Source: Bacillota bacterium
Lineage (GTDB): Bacteria; Bacillota; Clostridia; Christensenellales; Aristaeellaceae
Reading direction: 5' to 3'
DNA: 64,000 nucleotides
Assembly: GCA_023409955.1 (NCBI GenBank)
Contig: JAEYQQ010000131.1
Location: 6,168-70,167, forward strand
The notes beneath the pieces were generated by a model. The model worked only from the letters and a program-made list of their open reading frames with translations. It had not been told where the DNA came from and did not search any database. This document shows positions 29,523-38,687 of the stretch, piece by piece (within the stretch, counting starts at the first letter, position 1; every line of letters begins with the position of its first letter). A program made the position numbers and the translations under genes.

Positions 29523-32096
29523 ATGAAGGAAACATTTTTGATCGTGGATGGCAACAGCCTGATACACAGGGCCTTTCACGCGCTGCCGCTGCTAAATACA
29601 TCATCCGGCGTGTATACCAACGCCGTTCAGGGTTTTTTTAGTATGCTATTTAAGGTCATGCAGGAGGAAAAGCCCCGCTTTTGCGCCGTGGCCTTTGACG
29701 AGCATGGTCCCACCTTCCGCCATGCGGTATATGCAGAGTATAAGGCGGGCAGGTCGGAGACCCCGGCGGAGCTTCGGCCGCAGTTTGGACTGATCCGGGA
29801 GCTGCTTGCAGCTTTGCATATTGGCGTATACAGCCTGGAAGGTTATGAGGCTGACGATCTCATTGGCACCATCGCCAAAAAGGCGGACGCGGAAGGGTAC
29901 CGGGCGCTTTTGCTAACCGGTGACCGGGACGCATTGCAGCTGGTGGATAACAACATCAACCTACTCTTTCCTAAAAAAGGCTTTTCGGAAACCATGCTCT
30001 TTACGCCTATGACGGTGAAGGAGGAGTATGGAATTACCCCGGAACAGGTCACCGACTGGAAGGGTCTCATGGGGGATTCCAGCGACAATATCCCCGGTAT
30101 CCCAGGGGTGGGGGAAAAGACGGCGGTGAAGCTATTGGCCCAGTTTGGCACCATGGAAAAGGTGCTGGAAAATGCGGATAGCATCCCTGGCAAGCTGGGG
30201 GAGAAGGTTCGGGCGAACATGGACCTTGCCCGTTTTTCCAAGGACTTGGCCACCATCCGTCCCACCGCACCCAGTGATGTGAGCTTTCCCGATTGCCGTT
30301 TAAACCGTTTGGGCGAAGGGCTTGCGCTTTTTAAGCAATATGAATTGACCAGCCTTTCCCGCAGGCTGGCCGCTTTATCCGGGGAAGGGGAGAAAGAGGC
30401 GGAGGCGGCTCCGGCCGATATGGCACCGAGCGCCTATGGCCCCTTTGAGGAGCTTGCAAGCCTTAAGGAGATTCAGGAAACTGCCAACCAACTGGTAAAG
30501 GAGCAAGGCCCAGTGTCCCTGTTCCTTGGCGACAGCTTGACGCTGGCAGCCAATGGACGCCGCTACCGTGTGACCCTGCAGGGTGATTTGCTGAGTCCAG
30601 GCCTGTCCAGGGGCGATGTGCTGCTGGCGCTCTCACCCCTATATACAGAGAAAGAGCTGGTCGTTCATGACCTGAAGAATCTGCTGCACAAGCTGGCGGA
30701 TATTTCAGCGCCGCTGCCTGATAAGGTGATATGGGATACCATGATCGCCGCGTACCTGGTCAATCCTCAGGAGCGCAGCTATGCGTTGCACAATTTTACC
30801 CCCGGCGGCGAGGAGGATGCATCCTGCCTGCTGCCACTTTACCAAAACCAGTTGGCTCTGCTTACCCAAAGTGAGGGGCTTTCACTGATGCTGGATATAG
30901 AGCTGCCCCTATGCCGGGTGCTGTTTTCCATGGAGCGGGCCGGTTTTGTTGTGGATAAGGAAACCCTGGTTCGCCTAGGCACTGAATTCACTGCGCAGAT
31001 CGAGTCTTTGCGTGAGCAGGTGTACGAGCTGACCGGCGTGCGTGGCTTCAACCTCAACAGCCCTCAGCAGTTGAGCAATGTGCTGTTTGAAACCTTAAAG
31101 CTGCCTGCGGGGAAGAAAAGCCAAAAGGGCTATTCTACCAGCGCTGACATACTGGAAGGGCTGGCGGACCTGCATCCGGCCATTACGCCACTGCTGAACT
31201 ACCGGCAAATTGTTAAGCTGAACGGGACCTATATTGAAGGCTTGCTACGGCTGATGGGCCAGGATGGCCGGGTACACACCACCTTTGACCAGGTGGGCAC
31301 TGCTACGGGCCGCATTTCCAGCAATGACCCCAATTTGCAGAACATTCCTGTACGTTCGGCTCTGGGCCGTGAAATCCGTCGGGCCTTTGTACCCAAGCCA
31401 GGTTGGGTCTTATTGGATGCCGACTATTCTCAAATTGAGCTGAGGGTTCTGGCCCACTTGAGCGGCGATAAGAACATGGTGGAGGCCTTTAGGTTAGGGC
31501 AGGACATACACACTCGCACAGCCGCTGAAGTATTTGGCGTGCCCATGGCCGAGGTAACCTCGCAAATGCGCTCCAGTGCCAAGGCGGTGAACTTTGGCCT
31601 GGTGTACGGCATCAGCGACTTTGGCCTGGCTAGGAACACAGGTGTTACCCGCAAGGAAGCTGCGGAATTTATGCGCAGGTATTTTGAACGCTATCCCGGT
31701 GTGAAAACCTTTATGGAGGAAGCAGTAAAAATGGGCAAGGAAAAGGGGTATGCCCAAACCTTGCTTAACAGGAGGCGAAACCTGCCGGAGCTGAAAAGCC
31801 CCAACGCCAACACAAGAAACTTTGGCGAGCGGGTGGCCATGAACGCGCCGGTGCAGGGCACGGCGGCAGACATTATCAAGCTGGCCATGGTCAGTGTGTA
31901 CAATGCCTTGAAGAAGGAAAAGCTTCAGGCCCATTTGACGCTTCAGGTTCACGATGAACTGCTCATTGAGTGCCCGCCGGAGGAAGCGGAGCATGCCGCC
32001 AAGCTGCTGAAAGACTGCATGGAGCAGGTGGTTACGCTGGATGTACCGCTGATTGCAGAGGTCAATCAAGGGCCCAGCTGGTACGATACAAAATAG
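29523..32096 (+). CDS. polA: DNA polymerase I, proofreading-negative type
   Basis: An 857-aa protein. The 5'-3' exonuclease domain spans residues ~1-290 (FLIVDGNSLIHRAFHALP, YEADDLIGTIA, LTGDRDALQLV, GLMGDSSDNIPGIPGVGEKT). The central 3'-5' exonuclease fold (~310-470) lacks the DxE metal motif of E. coli (D355/E357): the aligned segment reads VSLFLGDSLTLA. The polymerase domain has motif A DADYSQIELRVLAHLSGD, motif B RSSAKAVNFGLVYGISDFGL and motif C LQVHDELLIE. Start ATG 29523 follows GGAGG by 5 bases. It replaces RNA primers and fills repair gaps. coaE follows on the same strand. Confidence 0.96.
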   Translation: MKETFLIVDGNSLIHRAFHALPLLNTSSGVYTNAVQGFFSMLFKVMQEEKPRFCAVAFDEHGPTFRHAVYAEYKAGRSETPAELRPQFGLIRELLAALHIGVYSLEGYEADDLIGTIAKKADAEGYRALLLTGDRDALQLVDNNINLLFPKKGFSETMLFTPMTVKEEYGITPEQVTDWKGLMGDSSDNIPGIPGVGEKTAVKLLAQFGTMEKVLENADSIPGKLGEKVRANMDLARFSKDLATIRPTAPSDVSFPDCRLNRLGEGLALFKQYELTSLSRRLAALSGEGEKEAEAAPADMAPSAYGPFEELASLKEIQETANQLVKEQGPVSLFLGDSLTLAANGRRYRVTLQGDLLSPGLSRGDVLLALSPLYTEKELVVHDLKNLLHKLADISAPLPDKVIWDTMIAAYLVNPQERSYALHNFTPGGEEDASCLLPLYQNQLALLTQSEGLSLMLDIELPLCRVLFSMERAGFVVDKETLVRLGTEFTAQIESLREQVYELTGVRGFNLNSPQQLSNVLFETLKLPAGKKSQKGYSTSADILEGLADLHPAITPLLNYRQIVKLNGTYIEGLLRLMGQDGRVHTTFDQVGTATGRISSNDPNLQNIPVRSALGREIRRAFVPKPGWVLLDADYSQIELRVLAHLSGDKNMVEAFRLGQDIHTRTAAEVFGVPMAEVTSQMRSSAKAVNFGLVYGISDFGLARNTGVTRKEAAEFMRRYFERYPGVKTFMEEAVKMGKEKGYAQTLLNRRRNLPELKSPNANTRNFGERVAMNAPVQGTAADIIKLAMVSVYNALKKEKLQAHLTLQVHDELLIECPPEEAEHAAKLLKDCMEQVVTLDVPLIAEVNQGPSWYDTK

Positions 32097-32263
32097 TGAA
32101 GAGGCGCTACCCTTGAGAAACCCGGCATTGGATACGATCCCATGCAAAAAAAATCGCATTACATGGTAAGCAAGAAAAACGAAATTCCATACGTTATATC
32201 CATATCCTCCATAGGCTTATATATATATAAAACGCATACAGATGATAACAGGGAGGGCAAACA

Positions 32264-32878
32264 ATGTATGTTATCGCCCTCACCGGGGGCATTGCCAGCG
32301 GTAAGACAACGCTGCTGACTGCGCTTTTTAAGCATGGCGCACCGGTGATAGATGCGGACCAAATATCCAGATCACTCACAGCGCCGGGGGGCCAGGCGCT
32401 GCCAGCAATACAGGCTGCCTTTGGCGATGGGGTATTTGCGGCAGATGGTACCCTTGACCGAAAGACGCTGGCTGCCATCATCTTTGCGGATGAAGCAGCC
32501 CGCCGCAAGCTGGAAACCATCATCCATCCCCTGGTAGATTGGCATATCCGGCAGGAGCTGCAAACTCTGTCTGCAGGCTACAAGGCTGCCATCGTGGATA
32601 TCCCACTTTTGTACGAGGCTGGTATGGAATCCATCGCTAATGAGGTTTGGTGCGTATATGTTCCCCGGCAGGAACAAATACGAAGACTATGTGCCCGGGA
32701 CAGGCTGACCCGTGAACAGGCATTATTGCGTTTAAACAGCCAAATGGATCCCCGGGAAAAATGCCGCAGGGCGGACCATGTGATCCGAACCGACGGTACG
32801 CCGGAGGAAACCGCCGCCAAGGCAGTGGTCCTTTGGCAGAATGTGCTCAATTCGCTGGGAGGAACTCATATTGACTGA
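32264..32878 (+). CDS. coaE: Dephospho-CoA kinase
   Basis: A 204-aa protein of the usual length. P-loop GGIASGKTTL at residue ~8, the substrate-binding ADQISRSLTAPGG and GTLDRKTLAAIIFADEAAR, and VDIPLLYEAGM with the conserved lid region follow. It catalyses the last step of CoA synthesis. A ribosome site (GGGAGG) precedes ATG 32264. Its stop overlaps the TTG start of the lytic transglycosylase gene; polA-coaE is a common firmicute pair. Confidence 0.95.
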   Translation: MYVIALTGGIASGKTTLLTALFKHGAPVIDADQISRSLTAPGGQALPAIQAAFGDGVFAADGTLDRKTLAAIIFADEAARRKLETIIHPLVDWHIRQELQTLSAGYKAAIVDIPLLYEAGMESIANEVWCVYVPRQEQIRRLCARDRLTREQALLRLNSQMDPREKCRRADHVIRTDGTPEETAAKAVVLWQNVLNSLGGTHID

Positions 32879-33575
32879 CACCCGTTCCATGACAACACCA
32901 ACTGCTGCCCGCACCCCACGCCGCCATAAAGCGAGAATGGCCCGTTGGCTTTCGGTATTGTTTATTGTGTTGTTGCTTATATTTATTGGTTTAGTATTAG
33001 CCAAGGCGTTGATGGAAACGTATTTGTATACCCAGGAAAAAGCAAGGCAGATAGCGCATGAACAGCTGCTGTCCCAGCATCCGCTGCCTAATCAGTATGT
33101 TGAGGCCATAATGCAGGCAGCCCAGGAAAACAATGTGAATCCTGCTTTTCTGGCTGCCATTATCCTATGTGAAAGCTCTTACCGAAAGGATGCAGAAAGC
33201 AACGTAGGTGCCAGGGGGCTGATGCAGGTAATGCCGGATACGGCAGCCTGGATTGCCGATAAGCTTAACGAAGAAGATTCATACAATTTCGAGCGCATGT
33301 ACGATCCCATGGTGAATATTCGGTATGGAAGCTGGTATATTGGCTACCTGTCCCAGCGCTTTGGCGGTGATCCCATTTTGGTTGCAAGTGCTTATCACGC
33401 CGGACAGGGCGAGGTATCCGGCTGGCTGCAAAATTCTGACTATTCCCTGGATGGGCGTACCATACGGATCAATGACATGATTGATGGACCAACAAAGCAA
33501 TATGCACAAAGGGTGGTTTCGGCCTATGCAATTTACGAACGATTGTACTTTACCAAGGAGGAACCTGCTTCCTAA
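32871..33575 (+). CDS. Membrane-anchored lytic transglycosylase (SLT family)
   Basis: A 234-aa protein with a basic N-terminus, one membrane helix (WLSVLFIVLLLIFIGLVLAKA) and an SLT domain: AAIILCESSYRKDAESNVGA with the catalytic Glu, RGLMQVMPDTAAWIADKL, YGSWYIGYLSQRFGGD and ASAYHAGQGEV. It cleaves glycan strands of peptidoglycan non-hydrolytically. The start is TTG 32871 (GGGAGG 8 bases upstream, overlapping the coaE stop); ATG 32889 is an alternative. In Clostridia a coaE-SLT pair is common. Confidence 0.92.
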   Translation: MTDTRSMTTPTAARTPRRHKARMARWLSVLFIVLLLIFIGLVLAKALMETYLYTQEKARQIAHEQLLSQHPLPNQYVEAIMQAAQENNVNPAFLAAIILCESSYRKDAESNVGARGLMQVMPDTAAWIADKLNEEDSYNFERMYDPMVNIRYGSWYIGYLSQRFGGDPILVASAYHAGQGEVSGWLQNSDYSLDGRTIRINDMIDGPTKQYAQRVVSAYAIYERLYFTKEEPAS

Positions 33576-35121
33576 GGCACTGTGCCTTGCACTGGGCCTG
33601 ATGCTGGTTGCAATAGCGGGTGCTTCGGCATCCAACATAGGCTCATCCATGTTACTTGGCCTTATCTCTACAAAGACGGAAGAGGTCTATCCATTGGAGC
33701 CGGTGGAGAGGGATCTTACTTCACTGTATGATCTGGTATATGAAGGCCTCTTTACCATCAATGATGATTATCGGCCGGAAGGAAAGCTGGTGGAGAGCTG
33801 GGTTGCGCCTACCGGCAACGGAAAGACATGGACTTTCCGCTTGAAAAGCGGCATCATGTTTTCAGATGGAACGCCGCTGACAGCTGGTGATGTGGTAGCC
33901 ACCACCCAGTACATATTGGACAGGGCCAGAGACGAATCAGCCTCATACAAGGGGTATTATGGCAATCTGCGGTATTTTATAGAAAGCGTTCGTGCCGAAG
34001 ACGACTTGACGGTGGTCATGAAGGCTTCGCGTTCCTACTACGGGCTTTTGTATGCACTGACGTATCCCATTCTTCCTGCGGACCGGGTGGATCAGCCGAA
34101 CCCGCCTGGAACAGGGCCCTATGTCATGAATTTCCTACCCCGGGAGCATGCGGCGCTGACGGTGAACAGCAAATGGTGGCACCAGCCGCCCAAGGTAAAA
34201 GAGATATTGGCTGTCTTTCATGTGAACAACCGAGATATTATTGACAGTTACGAATACGCCAGGGTGGATACAGTGTTTACGCGGTCCATATCAGCTGCGC
34301 AATACAAAAGCGGCACGACCTCCCTGCGCCTGGATTACCGTTCCCGTCAGCTGGAAACACTTCTTATGAACAATTCACGCCTTGAGTTTCAGGATGTAAG
34401 GGTTCGACAGGCGATACGCTATGCCATCAATATCGATCAGATCGCCGCTTCTGTTTACATGAATATGGTCTTGAGAACAGATACACCGTTGCCGGCCGGC
34501 AACTGGCTTTATGCTGATAACGTAAGCGCTTATGCCAATGATCTTGAAAAAGCGAAAGCTCTTTTAGAGGAAGCCGGGTGGCGCGACCCTGATGGCGATG
34601 GGATGCGAAACATGGTGGTGGATGGAAAGCCGCGTAACTTGAATGTGCAGCTGTATGTGTATGAGGATAGCGAGAACAGTGTCCGGGTGGAGACAGCCAA
34701 CATGATCAAGGATATGCTGGCCAAGGTGGGGATACGGGTGAATATCAACATCGAAACATTTGCGGATGTTGCTAACCGGCTGCCCAACGGCTCCTATGAT
34801 ATGGCACTGGCGTCCTATCAATTGGATTTGGTACCCGATCCCGGATTCTTGCTGATGAGCGGCAATGTCAGTGCAGGCAACTACAGCCGGTATCGAGATG
34901 AAGAAATGGATCGCCTTTTTAAAGAACTGCGAACCAAGGTAGACCCTGCTGCGTTTTCACAAACACTCAATGCCATCCAGCAGAAATTTACCCAAGATGT
35001 GCCGTTTATCTGCCTTTTCTATCGAAGTGGTGCTGTGTTGACGCGTAAGATGTATACAACGGCAAGGGATGTTCGTGAACTGGAGCTCCTGCGTGGGATT
35101 GAGAATTTTGCCGGCAATTGA
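33526..35121 (+). CDS. Extracellular solute-binding protein family 5 (oligopeptide type)
   Basis: A 531-aa protein. A signal peptide (RRNLLPKALCLALGLMLVA...GASA) is followed by the family-5 fold: LTSLYDLVYEGLFTINDDYR, KTWTFRLKSGIMFSDGTPLT, VRQAIRYAINIDQIAASVYM and ALLEEAGWRDPDGDG. It binds peptides, nickel or sugars for an ABC importer, whose permease and ATPase genes are absent here. ATG 33526 has AAGGGTGG 9 bases upstream and makes a 50-base overlap with the transglycosylase gene in another frame; ATG 33601 lacks a ribosome site and cuts into the signal peptide. Confidence 0.85.
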   Translation: MQFTNDCTLPRRNLLPKALCLALGLMLVAIAGASASNIGSSMLLGLISTKTEEVYPLEPVERDLTSLYDLVYEGLFTINDDYRPEGKLVESWVAPTGNGKTWTFRLKSGIMFSDGTPLTAGDVVATTQYILDRARDESASYKGYYGNLRYFIESVRAEDDLTVVMKASRSYYGLLYALTYPILPADRVDQPNPPGTGPYVMNFLPREHAALTVNSKWWHQPPKVKEILAVFHVNNRDIIDSYEYARVDTVFTRSISAAQYKSGTTSLRLDYRSRQLETLLMNNSRLEFQDVRVRQAIRYAINIDQIAASVYMNMVLRTDTPLPAGNWLYADNVSAYANDLEKAKALLEEAGWRDPDGDGMRNMVVDGKPRNLNVQLYVYEDSENSVRVETANMIKDMLAKVGIRVNINIETFADVANRLPNGSYDMALASYQLDLVPDPGFLLMSGNVSAGNYSRYRDEEMDRLFKELRTKVDPAAFSQTLNAIQQKFTQDVPFICLFYRSGAVLTRKMYTTARDVRELELLRGIENFAGN

Positions 35122-35187
35122 ATACGCCCCATGCAATACCCACTTCACATCGCTTGTAAAGTGAAATTCGCCTGAGAATGTGCTAAG

Positions 35188-35285
35188 GCTCAGCGTGTTA
35201 ATAAAGTGGATATGCTACTTTTTTGAGTTTTTCCCTACACTGCGGCTGCACCTTTGTGTGGCCGTTTGCTCGTGTAAGGAAGGAA
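35188..35285. repeat. Dispersed repeat, copy B (left half only)
   Basis: This stretch repeats 21255-21362 with changes, from GCTCAG through GTTTTTCCCT, ACTGCGGCT, CCTTTGTG, GGCCGTTTGCTCG to AAGGAAGGAA. In one stem a G-C pair of copy A is an A-T pair here, which suggests selection on RNA structure. It lies in the 219-base convergent gap between the family-5 binding protein and pfkA. Confidence 0.75.
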
Positions 35286-35286
35286 C

Positions 35287-35313
35287 AAAAAAAAGCCCAT
35301 CCGTTGGATGGAC
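35287..35313 (-). terminator. pfkA terminator
   Basis: On the minus strand GTCCATCC-AAC-GGATGGGC is followed by eight T, 28 bases past the stop. Confidence 0.92.
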
Positions 35314-35340
35314 TTGATTTGGCAGCACTCGTTACGTTAT

Positions 35341-36390
35341 TTACAGTTGGTTCGCCAGGGTGTAAAGCTTTTTATTAAAGCGGCGTGTGCATTTCAAGGC
35401 ACGCTCAATGGGCATGTGGAAAACCTTTCCCTGCTTAACGCCTATGACTTGGTTGCTGATGCCATCCCGCAAGAGCTGAACAGCCATATTGCCGGCTTCA
35501 AAGGCAAAGGCGCTGTCCCGGAAGGTGGGGCTGGCACCGCGCTGAGTATGACCCAGCACTGTGGCACGGGCTTCCACCATGCCGCATTTGCGCTTTAACA
35601 CGGATGCGAATCGCATTGCACTCATAGGTTCGCCTTCAAAGCATTTCTTGCCGTTTGCATTAAGGAAGGTGCAAAAATCAAAAGGCTTCATGGATTCCCA
35701 GCAACCCTCTGCAACCACAATGGTTGCGCGGGTGTTGCCACCGGCAATCAGCTGATTTAAGCGACGGGCCACAGAGTCCACACTCCAGGAAACCTCGGGA
35801 ACAACCACAATTTCAGCGCCTGTAGAAACAGCGGTATTCAAAGCAATATCACCGCAATGCCGACCCATGACCTCTACCACAGCAGGCCTGTCATGACTGC
35901 GGGAGGTGGCACGGATGGAGCGAACGGCATCAACACAAACATTGACAGCGGTATCAAAGCCCAGTGTCATTTCTGTATAGGGCAGATCGTTGTCGATGGT
36001 TCCGGGTATACCGATGCAGGGTACGCCTAGCTCGCTAAGGCGCATAGCACCCTGAAAGCTACCGTCACCACCGATGACCACCAGGCCGCCAATCTCCTGA
36101 TCCTTAATAAATTGGGCAGCTTTTGCCCTCACCTCAGGGTCGAGAAATTCCCTGCACCGGGCGGTGCGAAGGTATGTTCCAGGAAGATCTGCAATATCCA
36201 GAACAGTGTCCAGCTGCAGTTCCAGCAAATCATCTTCAATTTTTTCGTTTTTGCGAAGAAGGCCGTTATAACCGCGCTTGATACCAATAAGCTGCATACC
36301 GTACATGGCTGCACTGCGGGCTACCGATACTACGGCGGCATTCATTCCAGGGCTATCCCCGCCGCTTGTCAATACACCGATTTTTTTCAT
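35341..36390 (-). CDS. pfkA: ATP-type 6-phosphofructokinase
   Basis: A 349-aa protein. ATP site TSGGDSPGMNAAV at residue ~8 and VIGGDGSFQGAMRL at ~100; catalytic IPGTIDNDLPYTEMTLGFDT at ~125; the fructose-6-phosphate site EVMGRHCGDIAL at ~165 and HTQRGASPTFRDSAFA at ~265. A Gly after GGDG-S and the general pattern favour ATP over pyrophosphate, although this cannot be fully settled. Start ATG 36390 with AGGAG 10 bases upstream. It phosphorylates fructose-6-phosphate in glycolysis. Confidence 0.93.
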   Translation of the reverse strand: MKKIGVLTSGGDSPGMNAAVVSVARSAAMYGMQLIGIKRGYNGLLRKNEKIEDDLLELQLDTVLDIADLPGTYLRTARCREFLDPEVRAKAAQFIKDQEIGGLVVIGGDGSFQGAMRLSELGVPCIGIPGTIDNDLPYTEMTLGFDTAVNVCVDAVRSIRATSRSHDRPAVVEVMGRHCGDIALNTAVSTGAEIVVVPEVSWSVDSVARRLNQLIAGGNTRATIVVAEGCWESMKPFDFCTFLNANGKKCFEGEPMSAMRFASVLKRKCGMVEARATVLGHTQRGASPTFRDSAFAFEAGNMAVQLLRDGISNQVIGVKQGKVFHMPIERALKCTRRFNKKLYTLANQL

Positions 36391-36603
36391 ATAACTAACG
36401 CTCCTGGTTTTAGATAAATAGAACACATGTATTTGTATGAATGGTTGCAAACAAGAAGACCATATCAGTATCGATTATAGCACGTTTACCTATGTGTTTC
36501 CAGTTCTTTTTTTCACAATCAAAGGGGAAGAATTTTGTTGAAAACAGGAGTTTTTCAAGCTGCGGCGAACTTCTTTTGATGGGCTTACACGGGAGGTGCT
36601 AAA

Positions 36604-37914
36604 GTGGGAAGATGGAAACCCAGAGTGGATGGCGATCACGCAGCACAGATTCTTTCCAGGGCTGTGGCGTGTCATACCATATCATACAAAGACAGGGAGA
36701 GTGATCTTGCACCCTTCCTGGCGCTGCATCAGCTGCTGAAAGAGGCGTATCCGACACTCTTTTCAACAGCCCATGCACAGGCAGTCGCTGGGGGATCGCT
36801 TTTACTACTGCTGCCTGGCGCTCAAAAAACCAGGCCGCTTTTGTTCCTGTCGCATATGGATGTGCGGCCTGTGGATGATGCTAATCTAACACTATGGGAG
36901 TATCCTCCTTTTTCAGGCACTATTTCAAAAGGGGTTGTGCATGGCCGTGGTGCGTTTGAAGGTAAGGGTCGTATCATCGCCTTATGCGAGGCGGCTGAAA
37001 GCCTGCTGGTAAACGGCTGGCGGCCCAGTGCGGATATATGGTTCGCTTTTTCGCAGGACTCCCAGGTTTATGGCCCCAGCGCAAAGCAATTGTGCCGTAT
37101 CCTCCAGGCACAAAGCGTGGAACCGGCTTTTATACTCGATGGCGGCGGAGCGGTAGAGGGCCGCTTTGCAAAAATCGGCGTGGCCGAAAAGGGATATGCC
37201 GATATCGCATTGACTATATTGGGTGAGGGGGGCTTTGCATCCCAGCCCCTGCTGAACACCGATTTTCAGGATCTGATTAAAGTGGCAGCCAGAATATCAA
37301 AAACCACCATGAAGCCAAGGCTTTGCCAGCCGGTTAGCTGGATGCTGCAAGCCATGGCTCCACATATGCCCTTTTTCAGGCGATTGGCCTTTGGTCATCC
37401 CGATTGGTTCTGGCAGTTGCTTTGCAGGTTGAAAAGGGACCCTGATATCCATCCGTCTTCTTTTTTCAGTACCATCGTACCTACCCAAATGGCCGCCAGT
37501 TCGGCACCGGATATCATGGCTCGGCGGCATACGCTGACATATCATTGCAGGTTGATGCCGGGGGATACGGTGGAGAAGGTGATCGCTCATCTACGTTCTG
37601 CCATTATGCCGGGGGATATCCGCCTGGCGGTGCTGGGGGCGGAGCATCCAAGCGGAGTAGCGCCTGCCAGCGGCGGAGCCTGGGATGCCCTTGCAACGGC
37701 CATACAAATCCTGTTTCCGGAAGCCGTTACGGTTCCATGCCTGATTGAAGGCACGACCGATGCCCGCTGTTATGAAGAGCTGGGGGGCACAATTTATCGG
37801 TTCTCGCCCTTTCGCACCGGGAAGGATGAAGGGCATCGTCTGGTAAATGAATGTATTTCACAAGAGAATCTTGAACTGGGCATCCAATTTTATCAACAGA
37901 TGCTGCAGGCATAA
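36604..37914 (+). CDS. M20-family peptidase-like protein with altered active site
   Basis: A 436-aa protein with the M20/carboxypeptidase-S fold. The metal His and Asp of FLSHMDVRPVDDANLTLWEY are present, and VHGRGAFEGKGR follows, where the usual bridging Asp of GRGAxDDK is a Glu. The catalytic pair of the normal HDEEVGG is replaced: the segment reads FSQDSQVYGPSAK, so Glu-Glu has become Ser-Gln. LDGGGAV, TTDARCYEE and GHRLVNECIS of the C-terminal half are kept. Hence the hydrolase is probably weak or inactive. Start GTG 36604 with GGGAGGTG. Cotranscribed with azlCD. Confidence 0.82.
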   Translation: MGRWKPRVDGDHAAQILSRAVACHTISYKDRESDLAPFLALHQLLKEAYPTLFSTAHAQAVAGGSLLLLLPGAQKTRPLLFLSHMDVRPVDDANLTLWEYPPFSGTISKGVVHGRGAFEGKGRIIALCEAAESLLVNGWRPSADIWFAFSQDSQVYGPSAKQLCRILQAQSVEPAFILDGGGAVEGRFAKIGVAEKGYADIALTILGEGGFASQPLLNTDFQDLIKVAARISKTTMKPRLCQPVSWMLQAMAPHMPFFRRLAFGHPDWFWQLLCRLKRDPDIHPSSFFSTIVPTQMAASSAPDIMARRHTLTYHCRLMPGDTVEKVIAHLRSAIMPGDIRLAVLGAEHPSGVAPASGGAWDALATAIQILFPEAVTVPCLIEGTTDARCYEELGGTIYRFSPFRTGKDEGHRLVNECISQENLELGIQFYQQMLQA

Positions 37915-37937
37915 TGCGAAGGAGCATATACGGGTAT

Positions 37938-38687
37938 ATGAGCAATACAAGCATTCCAATTACGCAAAAAGCGGCCTTGAAGGCCGCTTTTGCGCAAACA
38001 CTTCCTGTTATGGCAGGGTATTTGTTTTTGGGTTCAGCCTTTGGCCTATTGCTGCGGGGGAAAGGATATGGCCCTGTATGGGCTTTTGCCATGAGTCTTA
38101 CCATTTATGCGGGATCCATGCAATTTGTGGCGGCTGGGCTGTTGGCGGCCACTTTCTCACCAATGACAGCGCTTGCAGTGACGCTGATGGTGAATGCAAG
38201 ACATTTGTTCTACGGTCTTTCCATGCTGGAGTCTTTTGGAAATATGGGATGGCGCAAGCCCTATATGATTTTCTCCCTGACAGATGAGACGTATGCGCTG
38301 CTGTCTGGCATGAGAGCACCGGCCATGGCAGAGGATTATGATACCTTCTTTTTTATTTCTGTTCTGAACCAGAGCTACTGGGTGGTTGGGTCTGTGATAG
38401 GGAACCTGGCGGGGGAGTTATTGGCTTTTGATACAGAAGGCATAGCTTTTGCCATGACAGCATTGTTTATGGTCATCTTTACGCAGCAATGGCTGGGAGC
38501 GGATAAGGAAAGATGGGTAAGGGGATTTTTCAAAGCGCACGGCCCTGCGCTCATTGGTATTTTTGTTTCGATAATCAGCCTGCTGATTTTCGGACCGGAT
38601 TATTTTCTGCTGCCTTCCATGGGCGGGTTGCTAATACTGTTCGCTGTTTTGCGCAAGTACTTTGATGGGGAGGTTACGGAATCATGA
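37938..38687 (+). CDS. azlC: AzlC-family branched-chain amino acid exporter, large subunit
   Basis: A 249-257 aa membrane protein. The AzlC signatures are FAQTLPVMAGYLFLGSAFGL near the N-terminus, SLTIYAGSMQFVAAGLLA, and VNARHLFYGLSML, then about four more helices. With AzlD it exports branched-chain amino acids and analogues. The start is not firm: ATG 37938 has AAGGAG 13 bases upstream, while ATG 37914 overlaps the preceding stop codon (TAATG). azlD overlaps its end by 4 bases. Confidence 0.9.
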   Translation: MSNTSIPITQKAALKAAFAQTLPVMAGYLFLGSAFGLLLRGKGYGPVWAFAMSLTIYAGSMQFVAAGLLAATFSPMTALAVTLMVNARHLFYGLSMLESFGNMGWRKPYMIFSLTDETYALLSGMRAPAMAEDYDTFFFISVLNQSYWVVGSVIGNLAGELLAFDTEGIAFAMTALFMVIFTQQWLGADKERWVRGFFKAHGPALIGIFVSIISLLIFGPDYFLLPSMGGLLILFAVLRKYFDGEVTES

